A DNA stretch of 64,000 bases. Origin: Nannochloropsis salina CCMP1776 (Eukaryota > Sar > Eustigmatophyceae > Eustigmatales > Monodopsidaceae). The stretch covers positions 370,192 through 434,191 of the forward strand of contig SDOX01000183.1 in assembly GCA_004565275.1 (NCBI GenBank), in the 5' to 3' direction. Below are positions 31,531-43,300 of this stretch, piece by piece. Below the pieces are notes generated by a model. It worked only from the letters and a program-made list of their open reading frames with translations. It was not told the DNA's origin and searched no databases. Each line of letters begins with the position of its first letter. Position 1 is the stretch's first letter. A program made the translations under genes and the position numbers.

Positions 31531-34500
31531 TCAGGACACCATGTGACCGAGCCATGACCAGAAGCCTGTCGTAGCGTGGTCCTTCTTCTCCTCCTCAGTC
31601 CGATCGCCACGATTACGTGCACCCCCCTCCACTTTACCTGAATGCTTCGCAACCTTCCCAGCCCCAGTTGCTTTTTTCCCCGCGGCATCCCGATGGCGAT
31701 GCATCGGCTTGTGGTCGTCGTCCACGTCGGTTTCTTCTTCTGTGGCCGTGTACGAGCTGACATCCTCCTCTTCGTCTTCGTCGCTGATAAGAGGTGCGTC
31801 TTGGTGCAGAGCGACCAAATCCTCTAAGATCCACCGGCGACATGCCAAGCGAGTGGTGGAATCTAGGGTAGTGTATTCGTCCGAGTCTATATCGCCCCAG
31901 TAGGCTTCTTTCTCTGCTGGTTTTTCTGCTTCTGGCGTTCGAGGCCCAAAATCCTTGATATGTTCGTCAAAAAATGGATGGGCCATGGCTTGCGCTGCCG
32001 TCAAACGCTTCTTCGGGTCGAAGACAAGTAGCTTCTGTAGCAGATCGAGGCCAGCCGCCCACAGGCCCCTTTCGGCATCGTTGGCTGGTGTGCTAAAAAG
32101 TTTTGCCAGATTGTAAGGCTCCTTCGGTGGATCCATCCGCTGAAGAAAGTATTTATGCTGTCGGTTGTAGTTTGCAGTGGCCATGCGTTCAATCGTCGCG
32201 TCGTCCGGCTTTCCAACCAGAGCGACCTGTTTTGTCAGGAGCTCTTTGACAGACTTCGAGTGTAGTAGAGGGCGCTTTGCAAGCATGTCGGCAAAAATAA
32301 CACCAACAGCCCACATGTCTGCATGATATGGGTAGAACGGGACAAAAAATGTGACGGGAAAACCCTATATAAACATAAAAAATGAACGCGTATTCAAAGC
32401 TGTATCGCGAACGGTCGACATAGACGTACCTATGGCCTTGGTGTAACCCCCCACTGATAACTCCACCTCTGGAGCCCGCCAATACTGTGTCACAGCCTCC
32501 CGACTCAGGCCTACATCGTTCGGTCCGATTGTGGCTGTTGTGCGTGCGAAGCCCAAATCACAAATCTTAAGCTCCAGCGTTTTGTTGACCAGCACATTGG
32601 TAGGCTGTGGTCATAAAACGGAAAAGGGCGTGATCAACGGTACACATATGGGGACACTTCGCACTGTAATTCTTTCCCTCTTGTCCAACAAAACATACCG
32701 CTAGATCTCTATGCATGACGCCCAATGAGTGCAAGTAGTGGACGCCGCAAACCAGCTGATACATGAGCCATTGGATCTGTACAGGGGCTAGGTCATATTT
32801 TCCGTACGCCACCTGACAAGGTGAATAAAGCCGTCTATCAGTGAACATAATGCTTTTGAAATTGTACTTATCGATAAGAAGTTCGCACGATGCCGGAAGA
32901 AGGCAAGGAAATGCTTCCGATAAAGAGTACCAGGGACTATCTTCCTTCCCTTTCTCTTCGACAGGCAGACAAACTTATTGAGAGGATCAGCATAAATTTT
33001 ACTGGCTACATACCTTCCAAAGTGACTTGTCCATATGCTCAAACATGAGATAGACGTGGTCAAACTCCGCGACGGGCGGAACGTATGCGTCGATAAGCTT
33101 TATGACATGAGGGTGGTCTACTTGACGAGAAATTCGCACCTCACGTGCAATCTTCCGAATAGGATCCAAATGAGAATTTGAGCCTGAAAAAAGACCTATA
33201 ACACCTTTGACCGCAACCTGCGATGAGTGAGAGAGAATGTGTCGGGATGACTTGTTTGAAAACGCGTCCAAACTTGTAATTTCGTCGCCGATATAACTTT
33301 GAAGAGGCACGCACCTTACTGTCCTTGTCAGTCGTGTCCTCAGTTGATATGACAACGCCATACGATCCTTCTCCAAGATAGCTTTGTAGAAGTGCGTGTA
33401 GAACGAACAACAGATGGTTAAGTATCAACATCCATAATTCGTCATTTTAACCTTTGCAAATGCCTCGACACCGTAATAGACATAACTTACTCTAGTTTCT
33501 TGTAGCGTTCATCGAGAGCAAATGTGACTTTACCCCAATTTTTTGTTTCTACGAGAACACTCTTGGTTTTTCGCGCTGGAAGGCTGTAGGTCTGTTTGTT
33601 CACTGAGACGGACACCATAGGCCGCGCGGGCTTGCTTTGGCGCTCCGGTATTTTTCCTTTTTGCGCCTCCAAAGAGTGCACATCTCCATCTTGACAACGC
33701 ATTCCAGCCTCTTCTTTTACCCTAATTCTTTCAATAGATAGAAATGCCAAGTGTTCACGTGGTTAATCAGGCTGCTGCGATGCTTAGGGTTGCAAAGAGG
33801 GGCCTTATCGAATTTTTCAATAATGCTTCCCCTGCAGATAAAAGTACACGAAGCGCTCTTTAATTTTACCTATCTATGGACATTTGAATCTCATTTATCC
33901 AAAGATGTGCGTGTTTATCTAGCTCTCGAACCTCGAAGGCCCATGTCTTGCGTCCTGTTTTCACCTTGAAACCTGCATGTATTTGAGAATAAATTGACAA
34001 TATAATGAAGGCATTCCAGTCACGAAAGCGCGGCCAAGTACATATAACCTGCCAGATTTATATGTTCTAGCCTACCTTGGCGCTTGCGGTGTGTGTTTGT
34101 GGTCGCAATCACAGAACTTTGCGCAGTCAGGCGCATGCGGCCCTCCTCCTCTTCGTCTCCTTCGTCTTTTCGGTATGTCAATTTGGAACCTTCAAGTCGC
34201 AGGACTTTCTTGACTTTCTGCAACGCAAACGACTTGTATACCGTGCTCTCAAAGAAGGGTGAACGTGCCTCCATATTGATAGTCGGATGAACTCCTGTAG
34301 GCTCGTAGCCGCAAGGCAAGTCTTCTAAAAGGAAGGTCGTTAAAAGGGACGCCTCAACGACAGACTTGGTAGAGTGCGACTTCTTGATTCTTATATCCCA
34401 GCCCGCTACGAGTCAAGCAGAGAGAAAAAGCACATGTCAGTGAGCGATACATTATCAAGTCTGGAAAGATATTCGAAGTTATGGAGTACGGTGTTAGCGG

Positions 34501-34587
34501 CGTTGCGACCGGTGCGAAGAGACGCCAGGAGACGTTTCGTGATATGAATTTTCAAAATTTGAAAAAAATCCGAGACATACCTCCCAT
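31531..34587 (-). CDS. PH-domain plus MAPK/NLK-like protein kinase, nine exons
   Basis: Exons on the minus strand: 34587-34581, 34405-34076, 33972-33870, 33721-33491, 33381-33315, 33217-33014, 32812-32699, 32604-32430, 32318-31531. All joins use GT/AG and keep phase (672 residues). Exon 1 is only 7 nt and gives the N-terminus MGAGWDIRIKK, a possible myristoylation site. A PH domain spans ~54-146 (STVYKSFALQKVKKVLRLEG, then FKVKTGRKTWAFEVRELD and the closing HLWINEIQMS helix). The CMGC kinase domain starts at ~221: YLGEGSYGVV, VAVK (K250), HRDLA (348-352), DLG (368-370), and activation segment LSREAVTQYWRAPE (385-398), closest to Nemo-like kinase. The catalytic-loop Lys after HRD is replaced by Ala. 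A C-terminal acidic/Lys-rich tail follows. The PH-to-kinase join could use an acceptor 6 nt upstream (33727). An alternative is two genes; phase agreement favours one. Confidence 0.8.
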
Positions 34588-34828
34588 CTTCTAATGACTT
34601 TTGAGGTTACGGCGAACGTATCGAGGTACAGCTTACTTTGTAAGCTTAATATACATTTTTTCTTTTCACTTCGGTGTTCATGTCATCAGGGCTGGAATCA
34701 TTTCATAACAACTTCTTCTGCCTTCAAGGCCCTCGCACCACCTGGGTGCAAGGAAACAAACAGATAGGAAGTGCTATCGCTGTGCAATGGCTGTTAATCA
34801 TAAGTCTGAAATAGATCACCTCTAATAT

Positions 34829-35903
34829 TTATTTAAGCTTGTTTTCATCGCCTTGATTGCCGGAAAGGTCGCCAACAAGCATCGCAAAAGCAGCTGAGAC
34901 CAACCCGACCACAAGGGATAGAACACCAAAAGCATTCCATCTTTTCGTCTCCATCACCTCGAGCCAGTTCAATTCGCCTCTTGCGTATTTGTTTATTTCT
35001 AATATTTGTCGCCTGTGAAATGGATTCATTACGAGTATAAAACCAGGCCCTTCACCCATGTAGTAACGGATTTAGGTTGCCACTGAGTCCGCTGCCACCC
35101 ATTTTTCACATACCGTGCTCGCTTCCTCCCCGTGTTGTGCTTTGTAAAAAGAATGCTTGACACGGTCGATCCATGATCTTGCCGGACTTCCTCATCACAT
35201 TTTCTAAGGTATTTGATGAGGTAACTGTGTCCCAATACCCGTTGCCTTCGTCGCCGCGTCCCCCTAATTAGATATGTTTTAAAATATTTTTAATGAAAGA
35301 ATAAGCACAAATTGTAGCGCTACCTCACAATATTTCGCTATAGCTGCCACCCATTACTTTTGTTTTGCAAGTCGTACGATGGCGCACTTACTCAAAACTG
35401 ACAACTTCGCCATTTCGAGTCCGAGTCGTTTCAGCACCGACGAGGCGATCCCGGGAAAAAGAAATCTGCTCGACTGGCGACTTATATTTGCCCTGATAAC
35501 GCTCAAATGTACATGCCGTTGGCGTACAGTGCAGAAAAGAATGTGTGGCAGAGGACCTGAAGAGAAGGATATGAATAAAAAAGGAAAGGAACCCAGAGCT
35601 CTAACACCAACTGACACTCATAGGAAGACCCACCAATCGCTTTACGTACATGCATGCTGCGTAACCGAGTACAGCTACACTAAGTGAAAGGAAAAGCCAA
35701 ATGTATGTAGCCACTTGCATAAAGGAGACCCGCGGAGTCCTGGGTGTGAGATCGCGACGCAATGCCGCGGTGGAGGCTGAGTCGGAGACAGCGCGAAACC
35801 GGGGAAGGGGGGCAGAGCTTTGGGAAAGGGACATGGGCAGTATTGGTGCCCTGCGTAACTTGAGCGCATGCGCAATGCCGTCGACGAGTTCATCCAAAGT
35901 CAT
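34829..35903 (-). CDS. Two-pass membrane protein, four exons, family not recognised
   Basis: Exons: 35903-35650, 35556-35392, 35263-35114, 35012-34829 (250 residues). Donors GTACGT, GTAAGT and GTATGT and all acceptors agree in phase 2. The first ~60 residues are polar. TM1 is at ~63-84 (VATYIWLFLSLSVAVLGYAA). A globular-looking middle follows (FERYQGKYKSPVEQISFSRD, then LVGAETTRTRNGEVVSFEG and YLIKYLRKCDEEVRQDHGS). TM2 is at ~217-238 (FGVLSLVVGLVSAAFAMLV) with a short polar tail. This topology puts ~130 residues on one side of the membrane between two helices. None of the single frames is long, so the gene is easy to miss without splicing. The function is unknown. Confidence 0.65.
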
Positions 35904-36444
35904 GCTTTTCCGTCTTGGCCCTATCCAGGTGTTGCTGTGCTTCTACTTTCCCGCGGTGCTCATCCCAGTTGACTACCCAAGGATCCTGTGACCCTTTATC
36001 GACCCGAAAAGAATTCGTAAGGCGTATATCTTATTCGAGTTATCCTATGCAGATTGCGCAGTGTGGTGTCAGGGGTGATGAGGTGCGAAATTGACAAAGA
36101 GAGAGAGGGAAATCACGCAGTATCCTCCGCTGCGCCTCCCAAGTGGAATCTCTCGCCAAGCTCGACTCGGTAGGAAAGCGAGTAAATAACTCTGAAGCAA
36201 TCTCTGGGAAGTTTCACTTTTTCCGTCGCGACCGACAAGGAGTCACTTTATAAAGCCCTACTTCACAACATACGAAGGCTCGTCGTCCATATCACGGTTG
36301 AAGCACATGGACTATCGGAAAAAGGTTTCGGTTGTGGCAAAGATGTTCTGCTGATACTTTCATGGCGGCGTCTCGACTCTGACAGGAGCCGCAGAAACCA
36401 AAGTTAAGCAGGTCAGGGCGCATTGATTAACACGCCGACGATTG
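35904..36444. promoter_or_regulatory. Divergent promoter region
   Basis: 541 bases between the two-TM protein and the DExH helicase. No defined element; a weak resemblance to a 5S RNA internal box near 36400 was examined and rejected. Confidence 0.5.
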
Positions 36445-39400
36445 ATGGCTCGATGGCAGCAGGAGGGCAAGAGGGGCTCCCGGCGTGGAGGGGGGAGAGG
36501 CTCGACGCCTGGGTCTCGTTCCGGCCATAGAGATGACAGCGGCGGTTTGAATACTGACAGCCCGCGTGCCCGATCTGTTACGGTGCGGGCCAAGAAATTG
36601 CTCCTCCACGATGATTGTAAAAAGCATATATTGGATTTGATACATCAGCTGCGCGAGCAAGAAAGAGACGACGACATCAGCCCTGATGGATGTACCGAGA
36701 CACGCATCGAGGCCCCCCGCCGCGATCGCAGCAGCGGCATGCCGCGAGGTTCACAAACCGAGCTGATGCTCAAAGGTGGATGTGATTCTTCCCTTCAAGC
36801 CCTAGAGCAGGCTTTGATGGAGGCGGGAGTTGGGGATGGGGACGCGCCATCAAGCGAAGAGGAGGACTTGGGCGAGAGCCGCGTGTTCGCAGCCATGGCC
36901 AACATGATGGCGAGGACCAAACTGAGTGCGGTGGCAGACGATGGTAGTTCAGAGGAAGGCTCTGAGAGCCACAGTGAGGACAGTCTCGACGAAGATGAAG
37001 AGAGCAGTGGCAGCGAGGACGAAGGAAGGGCCAATCAAACATCCCTCTCCAGGCAAGAGCAGGAAGTGCTTCTGAAGCGCCTCATAAAATCAGCAAGGGA
37101 GGAATATGTTGCCAATGAAGTGGAAGCCGCAACGAATGCCGAGCATGATTGCGCACTCAAAAGCCGGAACAGGACGTTGTCCAAAAAGGTGCGACTGACC
37201 CTCTGCAACGAGAAGGGGGGGCGCAAGGTGGTGGTGCTGGAGCGGCGGAAGGACTTGAAGGGACTTTTCGACGCGGCAAAAAATAAGCTGAAAATTAAGA
37301 AGCCTATGCATGCCATTCTACAGTCGGGCGAGAACTTGGAAAACACGCTCTTGGTGGGCGATGGGGCTGTAGTCGTAGTCAAAGGGAAGGAAGGCAAAGC
37401 CTTGCCTCCCAGGGCCCTCCCCCCGGTGCCAGCGCAGAAAATGGACGAGCAGAAGAGGCTGGAAGCACGGGAAAGTGCGGAGAGGAAAGAGATAGAGAAA
37501 GTGAAGGAGACAATGGCGTCACTGGCGGCGGTGAAAAAGGCGTACTTGAAACGAAACGAGCTGGACCTGAACAGCGAGGAAGGACGGGGCAAGTTGACAG
37601 AGAGCGGAGAGAGGGCTTTGGAGAGCTCGCGACTAGCAGAGTTATTACAGAAGAAGGAGGGGTCATCCAAGTATAAGGGCTCTTTGTTCGAACAACGCAC
37701 TAGCCTGCCTGCCTTCTCGCAACGCGAAGCCATCCTGGAGGCAGTGGCGGCGCACCAAGTGGTGGTGGTGGAGGGAGAGACCGGCTCGGGGAAGACGACG
37801 CAGTTGCCCCAGTTTATTCTTGACGACTGGTCAGCGCGCGGGAAGGGTGGAGAATGCAACATTGTGTGCACGCAACCGCGCCGCATCAGCGCCATCGGTG
37901 TGGCGGAGCGCGTGGCAGAAGAGAGGCTAGAGAAGGTGGGCGAGACGGTCGGCTACAGTGTCCGGTTCAACACCCGGCGCAGCCCCCAGACACGCCTTCT
38001 TTTCTGCACAACCGGAGTCCTCCTGCGGCGCTTGGCTTACGATAAGGACCTGGCCGGTGTGTCGCATGTTTTGGTCGACGAGGTGCACGAGCGGACCCTG
38101 GAGTCGGACTTCCTGCTCATCGTCCTCAAAGACCTTCTGGCTTGCCGGCCCGAGTTGAAGGTCGTTTTGATGAGCGCAACCCTGCAAGCTTCTCTTTTTT
38201 CGAGCTACTTTGACAACAGCCCTTGCCTGCACATTCCCGGGCGCGCCTTCCAAGTCTCACAACTCTACTTGGACGACGTGGAGGAGATGGTGGCAGGGCG
38301 GAGAGGGCCTGGGAGACCAAGGGCGGCACCACGTGCGTCGAGAGCGGGCTCACACTTTGCAAGGGGGCGTACCGATCGCAGGGGTATGGCACGGAAAAGT
38401 TCAGAACCGCGCGATGGTGAGCCTATTTCTCACTGTCACACGGCTCTCAACAGCACTGGAAAAGGAGAGGAGACTGAGGACGGTCAGGACCGGGACGAGA
38501 CTTTGAAAGAGGTTTTTGGGGCCGCAGAGGCGCGACAGCTCCGAATGTCTTTTTCCACCCCCTCAGATCGTGTGGCCATTGACTACGAGCTGATTGCTAA
38601 ATTGACGCGTCGATTAGTCGAAGATTTCGGGGACAAAAATGAAGAAGACGGCGGGGGCGCTATTCTAATTTTTTTACCGGGCTTGTCAGAGATTGAACGG
38701 AGTATTCGAACAATGAAGCAAGACGCCCTGCTGTCTGATAAGAAGCGGGCCTGCATATTCGCTTTGCACTCCTCGGTGCCCACGGAAGCTCAGCGGGCTA
38801 TTTTTAGGAAGATGGAAGCTGGCGTCTGTAAGATAGTCGTGGCGACCAACATCGCTGAGACCTCTATCACGGTTACAGATGTGACGCACGTGATTGACAC
38901 CGGCAGAGAGAAGCAGACGGGCTACGATCCATACACGCATATGACATCCCTCCGGGAGGTCTGGACGTCGCAAGCCTCTGCAAAACAACGGGCTGGTCGG
39001 GCTGGCCGTGTCCGACCTGGGATATGCTATCGGCTCTATATGGAATCATTTATGCAAGATAATATGGCCCCGCACGCGCCACCCGAGATTCGGCGTGTCT
39101 TGTTGGAAAATCTGATTCTGACAATCCTCCTGCTGGAATTAGGGCCCCCCGAAGCCTTCTTGCAGCGAGCTGTCGAGCCTCCTTCGCCAGAAGCCGTAAA
39201 AGCATCTCTCAAAGTCTTGCTCGACATTGAGGCGGTCGCTTTAGGCCCCCCGCTTCCAAATGGCTCGCGGGCAATCGTTCTCAATCCTTTGGGCTTCCAT
39301 CTTGCCTCCCTTCCTGTAGATTGTCGCCTAGGCAAGATGCTAGTCTTTGCCTCGCTTTTTGCGTGCGTGGATCCCATCCTCACTATTGCCGCCGCTTTCT

Positions 39401-40242
39401 CGAGTAGAAGTCCGTTCGTTGCACCCATCGGCAAGCGAGAGGAGGCACAACTCGCTAAGCAGCGTTTTGCCGAGGATAAGAGCGATCATCTTGCTCTCGT
39501 TGCGCTGTGGAAGGCGTGGAAAAGAGTCAAGGACGGTGACATGACCGCCAGGAAAGCTTTTGCCAAGGCCAGTTTCGTCTCCATCGCTGCGCTGGAGGAG
39601 ATTGATGCTACACGGTCCAAGCTTTATGATGATCTGGTTAAATGTGGGTTTGCGCCATGTGCTACTGCTGAAAGCCAATCAGCGACAAAATCTTTACAAG
39701 CAATCGACTACGATTCAAACGAGAACGACAAGCGTTTGTTACGATGCATTTTGCTCTGCGGCCTTACGCCACAGATAGCCAAGCTGGTTCGACCCACCCG
39801 TGGGAAAGGAGCCCATTTCATAACAAAGGACCCCTCCTTAGACGTCGCAATACATCCTTCATCTGTGAATGCTAAACGCATTTCCCAGGCAGGCTCTGAC
39901 GGCAGCGAGGCGTTGGCTGTCTATCACCGTAAGATGCGCACGAGCCGCACGTATCTCCATGACATTTCTTTCGTCTCTCCGTTGAGCGTCCTCCTCTTCG
40001 GTTCAAATATACGCACACGCCGGGAGCATGGTGGGATTGCGAGTAAAGTTGTAAACATAACGGTTGATGACTGGCTTTCTTTCAAAACCAAGGAGGAGAC
40101 AAGCGTGCTTGTGACTGTCTTTAAAAAACATTTAGACGCTTGTCTCACGCAAAAAATAACACAACCTGACTCTGACTTTATTTCGCGCTTTCAGCCAGTC
40201 GTCCGTACTTTGCGAAGGGTCCTCTGGCTCGAGGCGGTGTAA
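36445..40242 (+). CDS. DEVH-box RNA helicase, DHX29/DHX36/DHX57-like group
   Basis: 1265-residue single-exon superfamily 2 helicase starting at ATG 36445. Motif I GETGSGKT is at 444-451, Ia is TQPRRISAIG, II is DEVH at 545-548, III is SATL, V is TNIAETSIT and VI is QRAGRAGR at 848-855. HA2 and OB-fold regions follow (HDISFVSPLSVLLFG near the end). The ~420-residue N-terminus has an acidic/Ser block (~170-195) and a Lys/Glu helical stretch (~335-390). An ~90-residue low-complexity insert rich in Arg/Ser lies between motif III and the second RecA domain, where DHX29/DHX57-type proteins also vary. Likely roles are translation or RNP remodelling, but the exact orthologue cannot be fixed by eye. 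Confidence 0.88.
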   Translation: MARWQQEGKRGSRRGGGRGSTPGSRSGHRDDSGGLNTDSPRARSVTVRAKKLLLHDDCKKHILDLIHQLREQERDDDISPDGCTETRIEAPRRDRSSGMPRGSQTELMLKGGCDSSLQALEQALMEAGVGDGDAPSSEEEDLGESRVFAAMANMMARTKLSAVADDGSSEEGSESHSEDSLDEDEESSGSEDEGRANQTSLSRQEQEVLLKRLIKSAREEYVANEVEAATNAEHDCALKSRNRTLSKKVRLTLCNEKGGRKVVVLERRKDLKGLFDAAKNKLKIKKPMHAILQSGENLENTLLVGDGAVVVVKGKEGKALPPRALPPVPAQKMDEQKRLEARESAERKEIEKVKETMASLAAVKKAYLKRNELDLNSEEGRGKLTESGERALESSRLAELLQKKEGSSKYKGSLFEQRTSLPAFSQREAILEAVAAHQVVVVEGETGSGKTTQLPQFILDDWSARGKGGECNIVCTQPRRISAIGVAERVAEERLEKVGETVGYSVRFNTRRSPQTRLLFCTTGVLLRRLAYDKDLAGVSHVLVDEVHERTLESDFLLIVLKDLLACRPELKVVLMSATLQASLFSSYFDNSPCLHIPGRAFQVSQLYLDDVEEMVAGRRGPGRPRAAPRASRAGSHFARGRTDRRGMARKSSEPRDGEPISHCHTALNSTGKGEETEDGQDRDETLKEVFGAAEARQLRMSFSTPSDRVAIDYELIAKLTRRLVEDFGDKNEEDGGGAILIFLPGLSEIERSIRTMKQDALLSDKKRACIFALHSSVPTEAQRAIFRKMEAGVCKIVVATNIAETSITVTDVTHVIDTGREKQTGYDPYTHMTSLREVWTSQASAKQRAGRAGRVRPGICYRLYMESFMQDNMAPHAPPEIRRVLLENLILTILLLELGPPEAFLQRAVEPPSPEAVKASLKVLLDIEAVALGPPLPNGSRAIVLNPLGFHLASLPVDCRLGKMLVFASLFACVDPILTIAAAFSSRSPFVAPIGKREEAQLAKQRFAEDKSDHLALVALWKAWKRVKDGDMTARKAFAKASFVSIAALEEIDATRSKLYDDLVKCGFAPCATAESQSATKSLQAIDYDSNENDKRLLRCILLCGLTPQIAKLVRPTRGKGAHFITKDPSLDVAIHPSSVNAKRISQAGSDGSEALAVYHRKMRTSRTYLHDISFVSPLSVLLFGSNIRTRREHGGIASKVVNITVDDWLSFKTKEETSVLVTVFKKHLDACLTQKITQPDSDFISRFQPVVRTLRRVLWLEAV

Positions 40243-40375
40243 GAGTAGGGGACAGTCTTAAAACTTTCCATAAACATATTTTGAAAAGCAAAAAGAAATT
40301 ACAGGCAGTTGTAAGACCATTTGATTGGAGAGAGATGTTCATCTCAGTGCATTTATCACATGTTGCGTTTAAATT

Positions 40376-43300
40376 TCACCTCTGTGTCCATGAAGTGCTT
40401 CCAAAAGCGTGCTGTTGTTGCGATTGCTGTTGCTGCTGCGATTGCTGTTGGCCTCCGAACCCGAAGCCCGAGGGCGTGCCCACGCCTTGACCAAAGGTAC
40501 CTCCGACAGACGGGGCCCCCATGCCCTGACCGAAGGCCCCTCCGCCGCCTCCACCTTGGCCGAAGCTGCCAGCACCCGGTGGAGAGCCAAAGCTTGACGT
40601 TTGCTGCTGTTGTGGCGACGGAGACTGCCCGAACAATGTCGGTCGGGGCTGCATTCCGAAACCAGTGCCTCCGGGAGGACCAAATCCTGTCCCTGTTGTA
40701 CTGACTGAACCAAATCCACCCACACCACGGTTCGCAAATGTGGCAAAACCGCTGGTCTGACCTGACGCCTGAGAGTGTGCCTGCTGTTGCTGCTGCTGTT
40801 GTGGCTGGGAAAGCCCGTTTGCTAATGGGCTGGTGAAGCCGCTCATCCCCAACCCACTTCCTGCGCGTCCGAATTGAGCTGTGGTGGTGGTTGTCAATGG
40901 CGAGGCGTGCTGCTGCGGTTGTTGTTGAAAAGAAGCGAGTGGTTGCTGAAGGTATTCGGGGTAGTACTGCCGACGATCAGCCTCAGGAACATTGTATTTC
41001 TTGAAAACTCCATCCCAGACTTTATCCTTGTGCTTCTCGTACAACTCAGCCGCTTTCGATACGTTTTTGGGTTGATATTTTTCATAAAACATACGTAAAC
41101 GTTCAACAGGACCTGCATTCGCACCAGTATTACTTGCCGATGGGCCACCGAATCCACCCTGCAAACCCACATTTCCTCCTCCACCCATTGTACTTGGCAA
41201 GACGCTCCCGAAGCCGCCGCCAACTGGCGTGGATGGTGTAAGTTGCTGCTGTTGTGGTCTCTGTTGTGGCTGGCTGAATCCGAAACCTCCGGCGACTGAT
41301 GCAGTGCTCTTAAAGCCCCCCCCCCCAAAACTTGAAGGCGCTGGGCTTGAAGTCTTTGGTGTGCTCAGCCCCGGTGCTCCGCTGGTCGCCGAGACAGCTG
41401 AAGACGTGTTGCCTTGCGTTTGCGCATCGAAAAATGAGCCGCCAGGTGTTCCTGTCGATTTTATAGGAGTGCTGAAAAGACCAGCAGCTGGTGCAGGCGC
41501 AAGAGCAGGAGATGGAGCCGCTGCAGGGGCTTGAGGGGCGTTACTTCCAAACGAAAAACCGGACGTTGATGGCTGCGCCGACGTCGAGGCCAGCACTTTA
41601 CTGGCGGCAGATAAATCAGGCTTGGCATCCGAGGCCTGGGGGCTTGACGTCCCGAACAAGGACGGCGTGGCTTTCATGCCGGTCTTGCTGGACCCTTCCG
41701 GAGCTGCATCGGGCCCTTTCTCGCCCCCACCAAGTTTGAGGCCACTGAAGCCAAATGAAATGGGCGCTGCACTCGGCGGAGGGGCGCTGGGTACAGTTGT
41801 CGCTGGAGAAGCAGTCGAGGGGGCAAGGGCGGCGGGCTTCGCTTGTTGCGAGAAAGGCTTGGGCGCGCGAGTTGCCATGGGAGGAAACGCGGCCGTGCCA
41901 CCCCCTCCACCTCCCTCTTTCACTAAGTTCCTCTTGGACATCGTCTCCGTCGCACTTTTCGTCGCTGAGGCCGGCACCTTATTTAGACTTATCATAGAAG
42001 GCTGCTTGTTTATAGCACCTAAGGCTTGACCCGTCGCGGGAGCTGGCCCCTTGTTTGCTGAACCAGGTATAGAAAACACCGATGGGGCCTTGGTTGGCAT
42101 AGGAGGGTAGCCAGCAGCTGCCGATGGCGTGGCTTGCGTGACCTTTGGCCTTGCCTCTTCCTTCTCGCCCGGACCCGCAGCTCGCTGCAGGAGATTCAGG
42201 CTTTCCTTGACATCACTTGCTTTGGCGCCAGCGCCGAAAGAAAACTGTGAAGGACTCTGAGCGGGTAGACTTTGTGTTGGGGGCGCTGCAGACAAATTGC
42301 TCCTGTTCCAGGAAACGCCTCCAGCAGGAGCATGCGGGCTCTTGCTTTCTCCAGAGCGAAGCGGCGAGCCTTGGCCCAGACCTTTTGGCTCAAGGGCCAA
42401 AGGCGCTGAATTTATAGCGGGCGGCGAAGAGGCAGCTGTAGACGCGACTGCTACCTCCACTTTAATCACTGCTTTGCGCTCAAGGCGTCTTTCTCGCTTT
42501 CTACGAAGCGCCTCCAATCCTGCTGCATCGCCTACGCCGACATCTGAGACCCGGACCTCGACGTCCTCCTCTTCCACCAATTCCTCCCTTACCCGTCCTA
42601 GCACTACCGCCACTCTTCGCGCTTCTCGCGCAATAGGAGCGCGTCCGAGACGCGCCGAAGGAACTGCGTGGAGCGGCGGCCCAAGGGGCCTTCTTCGACC
42701 ACCCACGTCTCCACCAATCCTCAACGCCAGTGCCGAGCCTGCGAAGTGCCTTTCCTCCTCCTCCTCTTCATTTTCCTTCCCCTGTTCCTCTCCCTCCTCT
42801 TCCTCCACACCGTACCGAGTACTGGTTTCACGATTCCTCGGAGCACGCATCCACCGATCTAATTGTCGGCGCCGAGTCCGGGCCTTCTCCAGATAGAGGC
42901 CCCTCTCTGGATCCTTTTCCAGTTGTTGCCAAAATATATCCTTCTCCTGTACCACAGCTTTCAGTTCCCGCACCGTGTCTTCGCGCAGTTGTGCCTCGGC
43001 TTGCGACCCCACCCAGTCCTTGAGCATTGCGCCGCCACTTTCCTGGTCCGACATCCGTCCTCCCGACGCGCGTCGCCCCAGCTGCCCGTGCCGATCGCGC
43101 AAGCCCTGACGGTACCCTTTCTGGAACGGGGAGCGAGCAAGGGAGGGCGACACAGCCCCCTTTTTTCCACCCTCAGACGCGTGGGGGCCTCGTACAAGCA
43201 TGCGAGCAACGGCACGAGCCAATCCCTCCATGTCCTCGACCAGGGTCTCTCGCTCCACGGACGCAAATGCATCCAGAAACTCTGCTTCCCAGGGCCGACC

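Noticed and set aside
36395-36425. Resemblance to the 5S rRNA internal box (AAAGTTAAGC followed by GGGCG)
   Set aside because: Only about 15 bases match, and flanking sequence does not continue the 5S sequence or fold.
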